Assembly: GCA_016185425.1 (NCBI GenBank)
Contig: JACPNQ010000031.1
Coordinates: 62,001-126,000 of the forward strand
DNA: 64,000 bases
DNA from: Acidobacteriota bacterium
Lineage (GTDB): Bacteria; Acidobacteriota; Terriglobia; Bryobacterales; Bryobacteraceae
Direction: 5' to 3'
How positions within the stretch are numbered: the first letter of the stretch is position 1; every line of letters begins with the position of its first letter. Under the pieces are notes generated by a model that worked only from the letters and a program-made list of their open reading frames with translations, searched no databases and was not told the DNA's origin. The position numbers and the translations under genes are program-made. Positions 35,025-44,367 of the stretch are shown here, one piece after another.

Positions 35025-37592
35025 ATGCCACGCCCGCTGGTGGCGCTGATCGCCTGCGCCATTCCGCTCATCGCCGCCGATGGTGCCGAATTCTTCGAAA
35101 CGAAGATTCGTCCTCTGCTAGCCACGCACTGTCACGCCTGCCATACCGGCGGCGCACTTGGAAATTTGCGGCTCGACTCCCGCGAAGGGATTCTCAAGGG
35201 CGGCAAGTCCGGCAGGGTAGTCATCGAGGGTAAACCGGAAAACAGCCTGCTGATCGAAGCTGTCAAGCGCACGCATGTTCGCCTGAAAATGCCGCCCGTC
35301 GGCGCTCTTTCCCGCGACGAAGTCGCTGCGCTCGAGGAGTGGATCCGCATCGGACTGCCCTGGCCCGAAAAAGTCGAGAACGTTCAAGCCACAAAGTCTG
35401 TCATCACGTCAGAGCAAAAGGCATTCTGGTCGTTCCAACCATTAAAACCGGCCACCGCCGAGCCCATCGACAAGTTCGTCAACGCCAAACTTGCCGCCGC
35501 GAAAATTACGCCAGCGAGACGGGCTGACTCGCGCACCTGGCTGCGCCGCGTCACCTATTCCCTCACCGGTCTGCCGCCAACTCCGGAGGACGCCGATTCC
35601 TTCGCCGCCCATCCCGACAAGGCCAGGGCAATCGATCGTCTGTTAGCCTCGCCGCAATACGGCGAACGATGGGCGCGCCATTGGCTGGATCTCGCCCGCT
35701 ATTCCGACGGCGAGCTCGCCGCCAGCACCGATACGCCCCTTCCAAACGCCTGGCGGTACCGTGATTGGGTCATCGACGCGCTCAACAACGATCTCCCCTA
35801 CAACACCTTCGTCAAAGCGCAGATTACTGAAGTGCCCGGCCATATTCCCGGACTCGGATTCCAGGCGCTCGGCGCCGGCGCGAATGACCAGGTCGACGTC
35901 ACGACCAAGGTCTTCCTCGGCCTCACTGTCGGCTGCGCGCAGTGCCACGACCATAAATACGATCCCATCCCGACGAGGGACTACTACTCCCTCCTCGGCA
36001 TCTTCCGCAGCTCGCAGACCTATCAGTACGCCCTGGTCGACGAAAAGCAGGTGGAGAGTTACAAGGTGCAAAAGAAGAAGGTGGATGACCTCAAGGAAAT
36101 CCTCAACGACTACCTTGCCGAACAGACGAAGCAGCTCATCGATGTCTTCGCTCGTGATACCGCGAAGTATCTGCTTGCGACGTGGAAAAACCGGCCTGAG
36201 GGGCTCGACGAGGAGACATTCAAGCGCTGGAAAACCTATCTCGCCGATCCCAACAAAGAGCACCCTTATTTGAAGCCTTGGTTTGACCTGCTCAAATCCA
36301 GTCCGACGGAAGCGGAAGTCAAAGCGGAAGCCGAAAAGTATCAACAGTTCGTGCTTGAGCTGCTCGACGAAGCGAAGGAAGTGGATGACAAGAACTACGT
36401 TGCTTTTGGGGGCCGTAAGGGGCAAAAGAACGAGACGACGCGTCAGTACACTAACATCGTTTCGCTGCCCGTGTTGAAGTTCTACCAGTGGCGCGAGCTC
36501 GCCTACAAGGCGTATGTCACCGACGGCTTCCGAGCGCCCGCAGGGGTCTACTTTTACGACGCGAAGCAGATCGATCGCTTCCTCGGCGGCATCGCGAAGG
36601 GCTACGTGGACAAACTGCGCGCCGAAATAAAGGCAGCCGAGGCGGAACTCCCGCCCATGTATCCATTCCTGCACGCCGTGAAGGATGCCGCCAAACCCGC
36701 CGATATCAAAGTCGCTCTCCGAGGCGACCCCAAGACTCCGGGCGAGGTCGCTCCGCGCCGTTTTCTGCAAGCACTCTGTGCAGGTGAACCTGATTCCTTC
36801 ACGCAAGGCAGCGGACGAGCGCAACTTGCCGACGCTATCATTGCTCATCCTTTGGCCGCGCGCGTGATCGTCAACCGCGTCTGGCAGCACCATTTCGGCA
36901 AAGGCATCGTCCGGACACCTTCCAATTTCGGCCGCATGGGCGAACGCCCTACCCATCCGGAATTACTCGATCAACTCGCCGCCCGTTTCGTTGCCAACGG
37001 CTGGAGCCTGAAGAAGCTGCACCGCGAAATCCTGCTTTCGAATACGTACGCGCGCGCCACCGCCCCGAATGTCGATGCGGACCCGGACAACAAACTGCTC
37101 GGCCACTTTCCGCTGCAGCACCGGCTCGATATGGAGGCTCTACGTGATTCCGTACTCCAGGTCACGGGTCAGATCGACACAAAGGTCGGAGGCCCATCGT
37201 CCAATTTCGCCGACGACAACACGCGACGCTCGCTCTATCTCACCGTCAGCCGTACGCGCCTCGACCCATCAATGGCCCTTTTCGATTTTCCCGACGCCAA
37301 TGCCACCACCGACGAGCGCGCCGTCACCGCCGGCCCACTGCAAGGCCTCTATTGGCTCAACAGCGAGTTCATTGCGAAGCAAGCCAGACTGCTCGATGAA
37401 CGCTTGGCGAAGGAGGTAGGCGACACGCCATCCGCCCGAATCCAGCGCGCATACAAGCTGCTCTATTCCCGTCAGCCCGACGCGGCGGAAATGAGGCTCG
37501 GCGTAGAATATCTATCAGCCGCTGGCGCCAATGCGTGGCCGAAGTATCTGCAAGCGCTACTCGGCTCCAGTGAGTTTTCCAGCGTGAATTGA
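35025..37592 (+). CDS. Secreted PSD1 / planctomycete-cytochrome DUF1549-DUF1553 protein
   Basis: An 855-residue exported protein with a signal peptide (LVALIACAIPLIAADG). A cytochrome-like domain carries CHACH in ATHCHACHTGGALGNLR; the DUF1549 part holds CAQCH in GCAQCHDHKYDPI, and the C-terminal DUF1553 (PSD1) part shows LAARVIVNRVWQHHFGKGIVRTPSNFG and LLSNTYARA. Haem-binding is inferred from the CxxCH motifs. It is followed one base later by a DUF1501 gene, the standard partner in Planctomycetes and Acidobacteria. Confidence 0.92.
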   Translation: MPRPLVALIACAIPLIAADGAEFFETKIRPLLATHCHACHTGGALGNLRLDSREGILKGGKSGRVVIEGKPENSLLIEAVKRTHVRLKMPPVGALSRDEVAALEEWIRIGLPWPEKVENVQATKSVITSEQKAFWSFQPLKPATAEPIDKFVNAKLAAAKITPARRADSRTWLRRVTYSLTGLPPTPEDADSFAAHPDKARAIDRLLASPQYGERWARHWLDLARYSDGELAASTDTPLPNAWRYRDWVIDALNNDLPYNTFVKAQITEVPGHIPGLGFQALGAGANDQVDVTTKVFLGLTVGCAQCHDHKYDPIPTRDYYSLLGIFRSSQTYQYALVDEKQVESYKVQKKKVDDLKEILNDYLAEQTKQLIDVFARDTAKYLLATWKNRPEGLDEETFKRWKTYLADPNKEHPYLKPWFDLLKSSPTEAEVKAEAEKYQQFVLELLDEAKEVDDKNYVAFGGRKGQKNETTRQYTNIVSLPVLKFYQWRELAYKAYVTDGFRAPAGVYFYDAKQIDRFLGGIAKGYVDKLRAEIKAAEAELPPMYPFLHAVKDAAKPADIKVALRGDPKTPGEVAPRRFLQALCAGEPDSFTQGSGRAQLADAIIAHPLAARVIVNRVWQHHFGKGIVRTPSNFGRMGERPTHPELLDQLAARFVANGWSLKKLHREILLSNTYARATAPNVDADPDNKLLGHFPLQHRLDMEALRDSVLQVTGQIDTKVGGPSSNFADDNTRRSLYLTVSRTRLDPSMALFDFPDANATTDERAVTAGPLQGLYWLNSEFIAKQARLLDERLAKEVGDTPSARIQRAYKLLYSRQPDAAEMRLGVEYLSAAGANAWPKYLQALLGSSEFSSVN

Positions 37593-37593
37593 A

Positions 37594-38952
37594 ATGTTTC
37601 CCCGGCGCAGATTCCTTGAAACACTCGGCGGCGGCTTCGGCCTCAGCGCTTTGCAGGGCGTGTTGCAGGCGGAATCGACCAAGCAGCCCCACTTCACGCC
37701 CAAGGCTAAGCACGTCATCTTCCTGTTCCTCAACGGAGGCATGTCGCAGGTCGACACATTCGATCACAAACCCGCGCTCGCCAAGTTCGACGGACAGCCG
37801 ATGCCCGGGCCGAAGATCCGGACCGATCGCGCCAGCGGTACGCTCATGCGCAGCCCTTGGGAGTTCAAGCGCTACGGCCAGTCGGGACTTGAGGTCAGCG
37901 AAATCTTCCCGCAGATCGCGCGGCGCATCGACGACTTCTGCGTCATCCGGTCCATGTACACCGACAATGGCAACCATGGGCCTTCGCTGCAACTGATGAA
38001 CTGCGGCCACCAGCTTTCGGGCCGTCCTTCGATGGGCGCGTGGATCACCTATGGCCTCGGCACGGAGAACAAGAATCTTCCGGGTTTCATCGTCTTGTGC
38101 CCGGGCTTTCCCGTTCTCGGTTCCTCGCTGTGGAGTGCGGGCTACATGCCTTCGGGCTACCAGGGCGTCCATATTCATAACGAAGCTATCGAACCGGAGA
38201 AACTCATTCGCCATCTGCGAAATGCGAATCTTACGGTAGATGAGCAGCGGCAGCAACTCGCTCTTCTCGATCAACTCAATCGGCGCTATCTCCACCGCGT
38301 CGGCGACCAGCCGCAACTTGAGGGTGCTGTACAGTCCATGGAGTCGGCGTTCCGATTGCAGACGGAAGCGGCCGGACTTTTCGACATTCGCAAGGAACCC
38401 GAGCATATCCGCCGCCGCTACGATATTTCAGACTTCGGCCGCGGCTGCCTGATGTCGCTACGGCTCGTCGAAAGCGGTGTTCGCATGGTGCAGATCTACT
38501 TCGGCAACTTCCAGCCGTGGGACCACCATGACGATATTCGTATCCACGCGAAGCTCGCGGGTCAGACGGATGGCCCCGTCGCGGCGCTGGTCGATGATCT
38601 CAAGGCGCGCGGATTATTCAATGAGACATTGATCGTCATCGCTGGAGAATTCGGCCGCACGCCGATGATCCAGAATTCAGGCCTCGAAAAGCTCGGCTGT
38701 GGACGCGACCACAACCCGCCCGCTTTCAGCGTTCTACTCGCCGGCGGCGGGATCAAAGGCGGCATCGCCTACGGAGCCACCGACGACTTCGGTTACAAGG
38801 CCGTCGAGAATAAGGTTCACGTCCACGACCTCCACGCGACGATCCTCAATCAACTCGGCTTCGACCATACGCGCCTTACCTACCGCCATGCGGGCCGCGA
38901 CTTCCGGCTGACCGATGTGCATGGCGAAGTTGTAAAGAGAATTATCGCTTAG
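37594..38952 (+). CDS. DUF1501 (sulfatase-like fold) exported protein
   Basis: A 452-residue protein with a twin-arginine-like leader (FPRRRFLETLGGGFGLSALQG). HVIFLFLNGGMSQVDTFDHKP opens the alkaline-phosphatase-type fold; NGNHGPSLQLMNCGHQLSGRPSMG, GEFGRTPMIQ and GRDHNPPAFSVLLAGGGIKGG are DUF1501 hallmarks. Function is not established; a role with the PSD1 cytochrome protein in carbohydrate breakdown is the usual inference. One base separates the two genes. Confidence 0.92.
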   Translation: MFPRRRFLETLGGGFGLSALQGVLQAESTKQPHFTPKAKHVIFLFLNGGMSQVDTFDHKPALAKFDGQPMPGPKIRTDRASGTLMRSPWEFKRYGQSGLEVSEIFPQIARRIDDFCVIRSMYTDNGNHGPSLQLMNCGHQLSGRPSMGAWITYGLGTENKNLPGFIVLCPGFPVLGSSLWSAGYMPSGYQGVHIHNEAIEPEKLIRHLRNANLTVDEQRQQLALLDQLNRRYLHRVGDQPQLEGAVQSMESAFRLQTEAAGLFDIRKEPEHIRRRYDISDFGRGCLMSLRLVESGVRMVQIYFGNFQPWDHHDDIRIHAKLAGQTDGPVAALVDDLKARGLFNETLIVIAGEFGRTPMIQNSGLEKLGCGRDHNPPAFSVLLAGGGIKGGIAYGATDDFGYKAVENKVHVHDLHATILNQLGFDHTRLTYRHAGRDFRLTDVHGEVVKRIIA

Positions 38953-38990
38953 GCTGCGAAGTTTTCTGTCCGGCCGCCACTACCTCCAAG

Positions 38991-39884
38991 GTGGCCAAAC
39001 AGTTCGACCGCATCTTCAAACTTCTCTCTGACAAGGACCCGCGAGCCACGCTCGCGCTCTTCGCGGGGATTCCGCTCACGGAAGAACTTGCAGTGGAACC
39101 GCTTGACCGGGAACTGAATCTGACGGCTCTGCAGACTGACACTCTTTACCGCTGCCGCGATAATGAGGCCGAATTTCTTGTGCACATCGAATCGGTCACA
39201 AGTTTCAGAAAGGCATCCCTCGAGCGGCAGTTCGACTATGTGCAGGCTATCACCAGCAAATATCGCCTTCCGTGCCGGAGCTACCTTGTGTTGCTCAACG
39301 AGCGAGGGGTTCCCAAGCGAATCCCGGGGGAGCTGCATCGTGCATTTGGTGACTTCTCGGCGACGCTGCGTCTCCGGACCGTCCGGCTCTGGCTCGTTCC
39401 AGCGAAGCGGATTCTCGGGCTCAAGAGGCCGCAATTACTTCCGTGGATTCCGCTCCTGCATGCAACGCAAGCCGATATGGAGCAGGCGGTTGAACGGCTG
39501 AGATCCGAGAATGAAGCCGAGCTCGGCGCGCACATGGTGCTGCTCGGCGGACTTCGCTATCGTAGTAAGGAAGCTTTCCTGGAGAGGTTGAAAGGGATGA
39601 TTATCTCCGAAGAGATGTTGAAGGAATCAGTCACGTACCAATTCATTGTGGATTTGGGGCGCCAAGAGGGGCTGAAAGAGGGGCTAAAAGAGGGGCTGAA
39701 AGAGGGACGGGAAAAAGGCCTCGCGAAAGGGCTGCGCAAAGCGCTGACCGAAATGCTCACAATCCGGTTCGGTACCCTCTCACTCTCCGCGAAAGCAAAA
39801 CTCCGCGCCGCCGGATCGGACAAACTGGACCGCTGGGTCAAGCAGGCTGTCACAGCCCGAACCGTCAAAGACGCCTTAAAATAG
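38991..39884 (+). CDS. Rpn/PD-(D/E)XK-transposase-like nuclease
   Basis: A 297-residue protein from GTG 38991. FDRIFKLLSDKDPRATLALFAG, NEAEFLVHIESVTS and RQFDYVQAITSKYRLP match the Rpn/PD-(D/E)XK transposase-like group (E and nearby acidic residues in EFLVHIES are candidate catalytic positions, though the usual E-x-Q/K is E-S here). A GLKEGLKEGLKEG linker leads to a DUF4351-like C-terminal end (LTIRFGTLS). Such genes are often mobile or multicopy. The first bases are not supported by a ribosome site. Confidence 0.75.
   Translation: MAKQFDRIFKLLSDKDPRATLALFAGIPLTEELAVEPLDRELNLTALQTDTLYRCRDNEAEFLVHIESVTSFRKASLERQFDYVQAITSKYRLPCRSYLVLLNERGVPKRIPGELHRAFGDFSATLRLRTVRLWLVPAKRILGLKRPQLLPWIPLLHATQADMEQAVERLRSENEAELGAHMVLLGGLRYRSKEAFLERLKGMIISEEMLKESVTYQFIVDLGRQEGLKEGLKEGLKEGREKGLAKGLRKALTEMLTIRFGTLSLSAKAKLRAAGSDKLDRWVKQAVTARTVKDALK
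39669..39704 (+). repeat. In-frame tandem repeat, 12 bases x 3
   Basis: Three near-identical 12-base units GGGCTGAAAGAG (one has CTA for CTG) encode GLKE three times in the Rpn-like gene. Being a multiple of three, copy changes would keep the frame. Charged repeats in this linker are common in the family. Confidence 0.85.
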
Positions 39885-39887
39885 GGC

Positions 39888-40208
39888 ATGCTGGCCAACA
39901 CCCCGGCCCCGCCCTATTACGCCGTAATCTTCTCCTCGACGCGCACCGGTTACGACGAAGGCTACGCAGCTACCGCTGCCCGCATGGTTGAACTCGCTCA
40001 GCAACAGCCCGGCTTTCTGGGTGTAGAATCCGCCCGGGAGGACGTCGGTATTACTGTGTCTTATTGGACGAGCGAAGAAGCCATTCGCGCCTGGCACGAA
40101 AACGCGGAACACCAACTCGCCCAGCGCGAGGGCTACCGAATGTGGTACAAATCGTTCCGGCTTCGCGTGGCGAAAGTCGAGCGGGCCTACGATTTCGAGA
40201 GACCGTAA
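39888..40208 (+). CDS. Antibiotic biosynthesis monooxygenase (ABM)-fold protein
   Basis: A 106-residue single-domain protein of the dimeric ferredoxin-like ABM family. YYAVIFSSTRTG, AARMVELAQQQPGFLGVESARE, TVSYWTSEEAIRAWHENAEHQ and GYRMWYKSFRLRVAKVER follow the order of the family. Reaction unknown. Its stop and the next start overlap as TAATG. Confidence 0.88.
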   Translation: MLANTPAPPYYAVIFSSTRTGYDEGYAATAARMVELAQQQPGFLGVESAREDVGITVSYWTSEEAIRAWHENAEHQLAQREGYRMWYKSFRLRVAKVERAYDFERP

Positions 40209-40681
40209 TGTGCCGCCTCGTCCGACTTCTCCCGCTGCTCGCGTTGCCCGTAATCGGTCAGAAAGTCCCTCAGTTCGCCGATTATCCTGCCTCGCAGGCC
40301 TTCAAAGGTAAACCGGCGGCGGCAAAAATCGAGCGCGCGCCCGATCGCATGTTTCGCACACGCATCCGCGAGGCGGCAGCCGCAGGCCCGAACTTCGCCG
40401 GGAAATTCACCATCGCCCAATGGGGCTGTGGTGCCGGTTGTGTGCATACCGTTATCGTCGATGCGTCCAACGGCGCGCTTTATCATTTGCCTTCCGCCGA
40501 AGTCCCTTGCGAATCCGCCAATCAGCCCACTTGCCCGCTGAACGTATCCTGCCAGAGCGGCGAGCCGTTCGAATTCAAACGAGACAGCCAACTCCTCATC
40601 ATCCACGCATGCGGCAAAGACAGTAAGCCCGTCCACGTCTATCTCCGCTGGACCGGCACGAAGTTCGAACGACTGCAATAA
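40208..40681 (+). CDS. Small exported hypothetical protein
   Basis: A 157-residue protein with a hydrophobic leader (CRLVRLLPLLALPVIGQ). The segment GPNFAGKFTIAQWGCGAGCVHTVI and further cysteines (SAEVPCES, TCPLNVSCQ, HACGK) suggest a disulfide-bonded, exported beta-rich domain. I recognise the pattern as conserved in bacteria but not its function. Translation is probably coupled to the ABM gene. Confidence 0.65.
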   Translation: MCRLVRLLPLLALPVIGQKVPQFADYPASQAFKGKPAAAKIERAPDRMFRTRIREAAAAGPNFAGKFTIAQWGCGAGCVHTVIVDASNGALYHLPSAEVPCESANQPTCPLNVSCQSGEPFEFKRDSQLLIIHACGKDSKPVHVYLRWTGTKFERLQ

Positions 40682-40751
40682 ATGGTCCCACCGCGCCTAG
40701 CGCCTGCTTGCTATAGTGACTGTCGGATTCAAAATCCACAAGGAGATCTGC

Positions 40752-42467
40752 ATGAGAGTAGCGTTGCTTGCGGCGGGTGTTCTCGCCTGTTGCGGCCTGG
40801 CGCGGGCCCAGCTCACGATGGAACAAAAGGTGGACGATTTTCAGCACCTCGCCGCTCTTTTCGCCAAGAATTACGGACCCTATGAGTGGAAGCGCGAGAC
40901 GCAAAGATTCGATCTTTTGGACATCGGCCCCTGGCTGGCGCAGGTCAGGGCAACCAGCAACGATCTTGACTTTTACGACGTGATGTCGCTTTACGTTTCG
41001 AAGCTGAACGACGCCCACGACTACTATCAGATTCCCTCCAGCTATGCCGCCGATCTCCATTTCGGCGTGGACATTTTCGATGGAAAGGCGCTCATTGAAT
41101 TCGTTGACCGCGGACGCCTTCCCCAGAATGAATTCCCATTCGAGGTGGGTGATGAGCTCATCTCGATCGATGGCAAACCGGTCTCCGAGGTGATTGACCA
41201 ACTCTCGCGATACAACATCGCGGCGAACACGCGGTCCACCAGGCGGCTCGCCGCGTCTCTGGTCACCTTCCGTCCGCAAGGGCTTATCCCGCGGGCGGTC
41301 GATCTCCCGCCCTTCGCCACGGTGGTCGTTAAACGCCGCATCGGAGCTACCGGCACTTACTTCGTGCCGTGGGCGCGTACCGGTCTGCCTTTGAATAACG
41401 TGGGGCCGGTTCCGTCGCCAAGAGCTTCGAAAGTGGAACGGCGGGCGGAGGCGGAGGAGGATTACATGGCACCTCTCCGCGCCTTGATGAACTGCGCGCT
41501 TCCCGAAGCGAAGACCAGAGCCGTCCGCGGTTTTGGGGCCATTACTCCTGTCTATGCTTTGCCGGCCGGCTTCATTCAGCGCCTCGGCAGGGCCCCTGGC
41601 GAGTTTTTCTTTTCTGGAACCTTCCAGTGGGGTGGCATGCGGATCGGCTTTATTCGGATACCGCATTTCGCGCCCGTGGACCCGAACACCGCCCTCCTCC
41701 AGTTTGAGAGGGAAATCGCATTCATGCAGACCGCTACTGACGGCCTCGTCATCGACGACATGCGCAATCCCGGCGGAAGCGTCGGATACACCAACGCGCT
41801 GCTATCGTACATCATGCCTGACGGATTCCGAGCCATGGGATTCGAAGTGCGGGCTACGTCAAACTGGGTCGTATCAATATCTTCCGCGTTGGAATCCGCT
41901 AAAGCGCAGCGTGCTCCGCAATACGTCATCGACCTGCTCGGCGCTATCAAGGATGCCATCGTCCAGGCGAACTCCGAGAACCGCGGCCGCACCGGCCCGA
42001 TTCCCCTTGATGACGTCACCCTGGATCGCCCACCGGCCAAAGACCTCGCCGGCCGGGTCATCGCCTACACGAAGCCGATTATCGTCTTAGTGGATGAATT
42101 GTCGGCCTCGGCCGGAGACATGTTTCCGGCAACCGTACAAGACAACGGCCGGGGTCTCCTCTTCGGCATGCGCACAATGGGCGCTGGGGGTAATGTCGAC
42201 GCTTACACGGCCGGCACGTATTCCGAAGGATTCATCACGCTGACGGAAAGTTTGATGGTCCGCGGCACGACCGTCATTGCGGATGAATTCCCCGACACGT
42301 CCTATGTGGAGAATGTCGGCGTCCGGCCCGACATGATTCAGGACTATATGACCAAGGACAACCTGATGCGGAACGGAGCGGTCTTCGTTGAAGCCTTCTC
42401 CAATGCAATCGTGAATCACATCCGTGCCCGCCAGTCAGACGCGGAGGGTAACCATGAAGACCGCTAA
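40752..42467 (+). CDS. Exported S41-like peptidase, paralogue 1
   Basis: A 571-residue secreted protein with a signal peptide ending GLARAQ. A PDZ-like segment (FEVGDELISIDGKPVSEVIDQL) precedes an S41 domain; LVDELSASAGDMFPATVQDNGRG aligns with the C-terminal-processing peptidase motif, retaining the nucleophile Ser. The Lys of the Ser-Lys dyad aligns with Ala in MRTMGAGG. ATG 40752 has AGGAGA eleven bases upstream. A paralogue with the same layout follows, overlapping by 14 bases. Confidence 0.85.
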   Translation: MRVALLAAGVLACCGLARAQLTMEQKVDDFQHLAALFAKNYGPYEWKRETQRFDLLDIGPWLAQVRATSNDLDFYDVMSLYVSKLNDAHDYYQIPSSYAADLHFGVDIFDGKALIEFVDRGRLPQNEFPFEVGDELISIDGKPVSEVIDQLSRYNIAANTRSTRRLAASLVTFRPQGLIPRAVDLPPFATVVVKRRIGATGTYFVPWARTGLPLNNVGPVPSPRASKVERRAEAEEDYMAPLRALMNCALPEAKTRAVRGFGAITPVYALPAGFIQRLGRAPGEFFFSGTFQWGGMRIGFIRIPHFAPVDPNTALLQFEREIAFMQTATDGLVIDDMRNPGGSVGYTNALLSYIMPDGFRAMGFEVRATSNWVVSISSALESAKAQRAPQYVIDLLGAIKDAIVQANSENRGRTGPIPLDDVTLDRPPAKDLAGRVIAYTKPIIVLVDELSASAGDMFPATVQDNGRGLLFGMRTMGAGGNVDAYTAGTYSEGFITLTESLMVRGTTVIADEFPDTSYVENVGVRPDMIQDYMTKDNLMRNGAVFVEAFSNAIVNHIRARQSDAEGNHEDR

Positions 42468-44139
42468 GCTTCTCCTGGCAGCCGCCTTTCTCGCATGTCC
42501 CGGATTTGCGGAGTTGACCATGGATCAAAGGGTCGCCGATTTCCGCCGGCTTGCCGCTCTCTATGACAAGCAGTATGCGCCCTACGAGTGGAAGAAGACT
42601 CTCTTCGGTTTCGATGCGCTCGATGTCGCGCCTTGGCTTGCCCGCGTGCGGAAAACCACGAATGATCTGGATTTCTACGAGCTATGTGTCGAGTATGTAG
42701 CGAGCCTCAACGACACCCACGACTCGTTCTCCCTTCCTTCGGATTTCCTCGCCGCGATGGGCTTGACTGTGGATATATACGACGGAAAGGTGCTGGTCGA
42801 AGCCGTCAACACGGTTCTTCTACCGGCACGCGACTATCCGATTGCTGTCGGAGATGAGATTGTCTCGGTGGATGGCGTGGACGTCGAGCAGCTTCTTGCC
42901 ACCTTCGCCAGGTATGCGCCGCAAAGCAACCCGCGCAGCAACCGCAGACTTACCGCGCCCCGTATCGTCACGCGCCCACAGTCCCGAATGCCGCATGCCG
43001 TGGATACTGGCGACAAGGCTGCCGTCGTCTTCAGGAAATCGGATGGCTCCGTTGTGACCCTGACGATCCCTTGGACGAAGACAGGCACTCCGATGGTCGC
43101 CGGGCGCGTTCCGTCGCCGAAATCGGCGCAGGCGCATTCCACCGCCGCCACGACTGTGAACCCTGAGCCCGCCTACCTTACGGATCTGCTCGAGTTGCAG
43201 ACGTCCGCCGCCGCGGACGAAGGTGTCCTTGGCTACGGAGCCCGTAATCCCATCTTCGATCTCCCCGCCGGATTCACCCTGCGGCTTGGAAGGCTGGCAA
43301 GCGACTTCTTCTACTCAGGCACGTTCCAGGCGGGAGGGTACAGAATCGGCTACATACGAATCCCGAATTATGCTCCGCCGTCCCAGACCCTTGCCTTGAC
43401 GCAATTCGAAACGGAGATGGCTTTCTTTCAGGCCAACACCGACGGCCTGATCGTGGACGAAATGCGCAACACCGGCGGAAACCTCTGCTTCGGCGAAAAC
43501 ATCGCGGCGCGGCTGATTCCATATCCTTTCCACACCACGGCGTATGAGATCAGGGCGACGCGGAGTCGCGTGAACGGGTTTTACGCCGCTCTGGAATCGG
43601 CGCGGGCGCGCGGCGCCGATTCGTGGGTCATCGACCTCTGGGAGGCACTGTTCAACCAGATGTATCAGGCCTACACCGAGAACCGCGGAAGAACCGGGCC
43701 CCTGCCTATCTGCTCAAACAGTATCGACCGGCAGCCGGCAGTGGACCGCGACGGCAAGATCATTGCGTATACGAAGCCGATCATCATGATTATCGATGAG
43801 TTCTCGACATCGACGGCCGATTCCGTTGCCGCCATGTTCCAGGATGCCGGCCGTGGGCTCCTTGCCGGCTTCCGCAGCAACGGGGCAGGCGGCAACAACA
43901 CCAGCTTCGCGGCGGGTGCATACTCGGAAGGTGTCGCCGGTATGACGCTCGCTCTTCAAGTCCGAGCCAATCCTGTCGTGACGACAGACTACCCCGCAAG
44001 CACCTACATCGAAAACGTCGGAGTGCGCCCGGAGGTGGAAATCGACTATATGAAGCGAGAAAACCTGCTGCAGCGCGGCAAGCCGTTTGTGGACGCGGTC
44101 ACCGCCAGAATGGTTGATTACCTGAAAAACGGGAAGTAA
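42454..44139 (+). CDS. Exported S41-like peptidase, paralogue 2
   Basis: A 561-residue secreted protein with a signal peptide ending CPGFAE. It follows paralogue 1 residue by residue: LTMDQRVADFRRLAALYDKQY, PIAVGDEIVSVDGVDVEQLL (PDZ-like), GYRIGYIRIPNYAPP and MIIDEFSTSTADSVAAMFQDAGRG. The nucleophile Ser is kept, and the dyad Lys is again Ala in FRSNGAGG. GGAGGG precedes ATG 42454. A strong terminator stands about 90 bases downstream. Confidence 0.85.
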   Translation: MKTAKLLLAAAFLACPGFAELTMDQRVADFRRLAALYDKQYAPYEWKKTLFGFDALDVAPWLARVRKTTNDLDFYELCVEYVASLNDTHDSFSLPSDFLAAMGLTVDIYDGKVLVEAVNTVLLPARDYPIAVGDEIVSVDGVDVEQLLATFARYAPQSNPRSNRRLTAPRIVTRPQSRMPHAVDTGDKAAVVFRKSDGSVVTLTIPWTKTGTPMVAGRVPSPKSAQAHSTAATTVNPEPAYLTDLLELQTSAAADEGVLGYGARNPIFDLPAGFTLRLGRLASDFFYSGTFQAGGYRIGYIRIPNYAPPSQTLALTQFETEMAFFQANTDGLIVDEMRNTGGNLCFGENIAARLIPYPFHTTAYEIRATRSRVNGFYAALESARARGADSWVIDLWEALFNQMYQAYTENRGRTGPLPICSNSIDRQPAVDRDGKIIAYTKPIIMIIDEFSTSTADSVAAMFQDAGRGLLAGFRSNGAGGNNTSFAAGAYSEGVAGMTLALQVRANPVVTTDYPASTYIENVGVRPEVEIDYMKRENLLQRGKPFVDAVTARMVDYLKNGK

Positions 44140-44231
44140 ATTCACTAGCCGATTCCTCGCGGCGACCGCGGCGGTAAGCCAGTCGGCAATATCGTGCCTT
44201 CGCCAAGCCGCTAGCTTGACCAGCAAACAGA

Positions 44232-44262
44232 AAAGCCCCGTCTTCGGACGGGGCTTTTTTTT
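44232..44262. terminator. Rho-independent terminator between S41 operon and tRNA-Leu
   Basis: GCCCCGTC (44235-44242) and GACGGGGC (44247-44254) form an 8-bp stem with a TTCG tetraloop. Eight T follow on the plus strand (44255-44262). On the minus strand TTTT follows, so it can end both the S41 operon and secG-tRNA-Leu. Confidence 0.88.
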
Positions 44263-44267
44263 GAATT

Positions 44268-44352
44268 TGGTGCGGAGAGCGGGACTTGAACCCGCACGGT
44301 GTTACCCGCTAGCACCTCAAGCTAGTGCGTCTGCCAATTCCGCCACCTCCGC
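44268..44352 (-). tRNA. tRNA-Leu (anticodon GAG)
   Basis: An 85-base gene on the minus strand. The acceptor stem GCGGAGG pairs with CTCCGC, the anticodon loop TTGAGGT is held by CTAGC/GCTAG and gives anticodon GAG, a long variable arm fits the Leu class, and GGTTCAAGTCC is the T loop. CCA is encoded. It begins 15 bases after secG ends, the arrangement also seen in E. coli (secG-leuU). Confidence 0.96.
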
Positions 44353-44367
44353 AAATCCGTGGCTCAC

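Noticed and set aside
35643..36956. 437-codon open frame on the minus strand opposite the PSD1 gene
   Set aside because: No recognisable domain and lies within a strongly supported CDS.
37369..38406. 345-codon open frame on the minus strand opposite the DUF1501 gene
   Set aside because: Product is low-complexity charged sequence; the sense strand has DUF1501 motifs throughout.
39669..39704. Short tandem repeat as a CRISPR or attachment site
   Set aside because: The units are contiguous with no spacers and encode a charged linker typical of the family.
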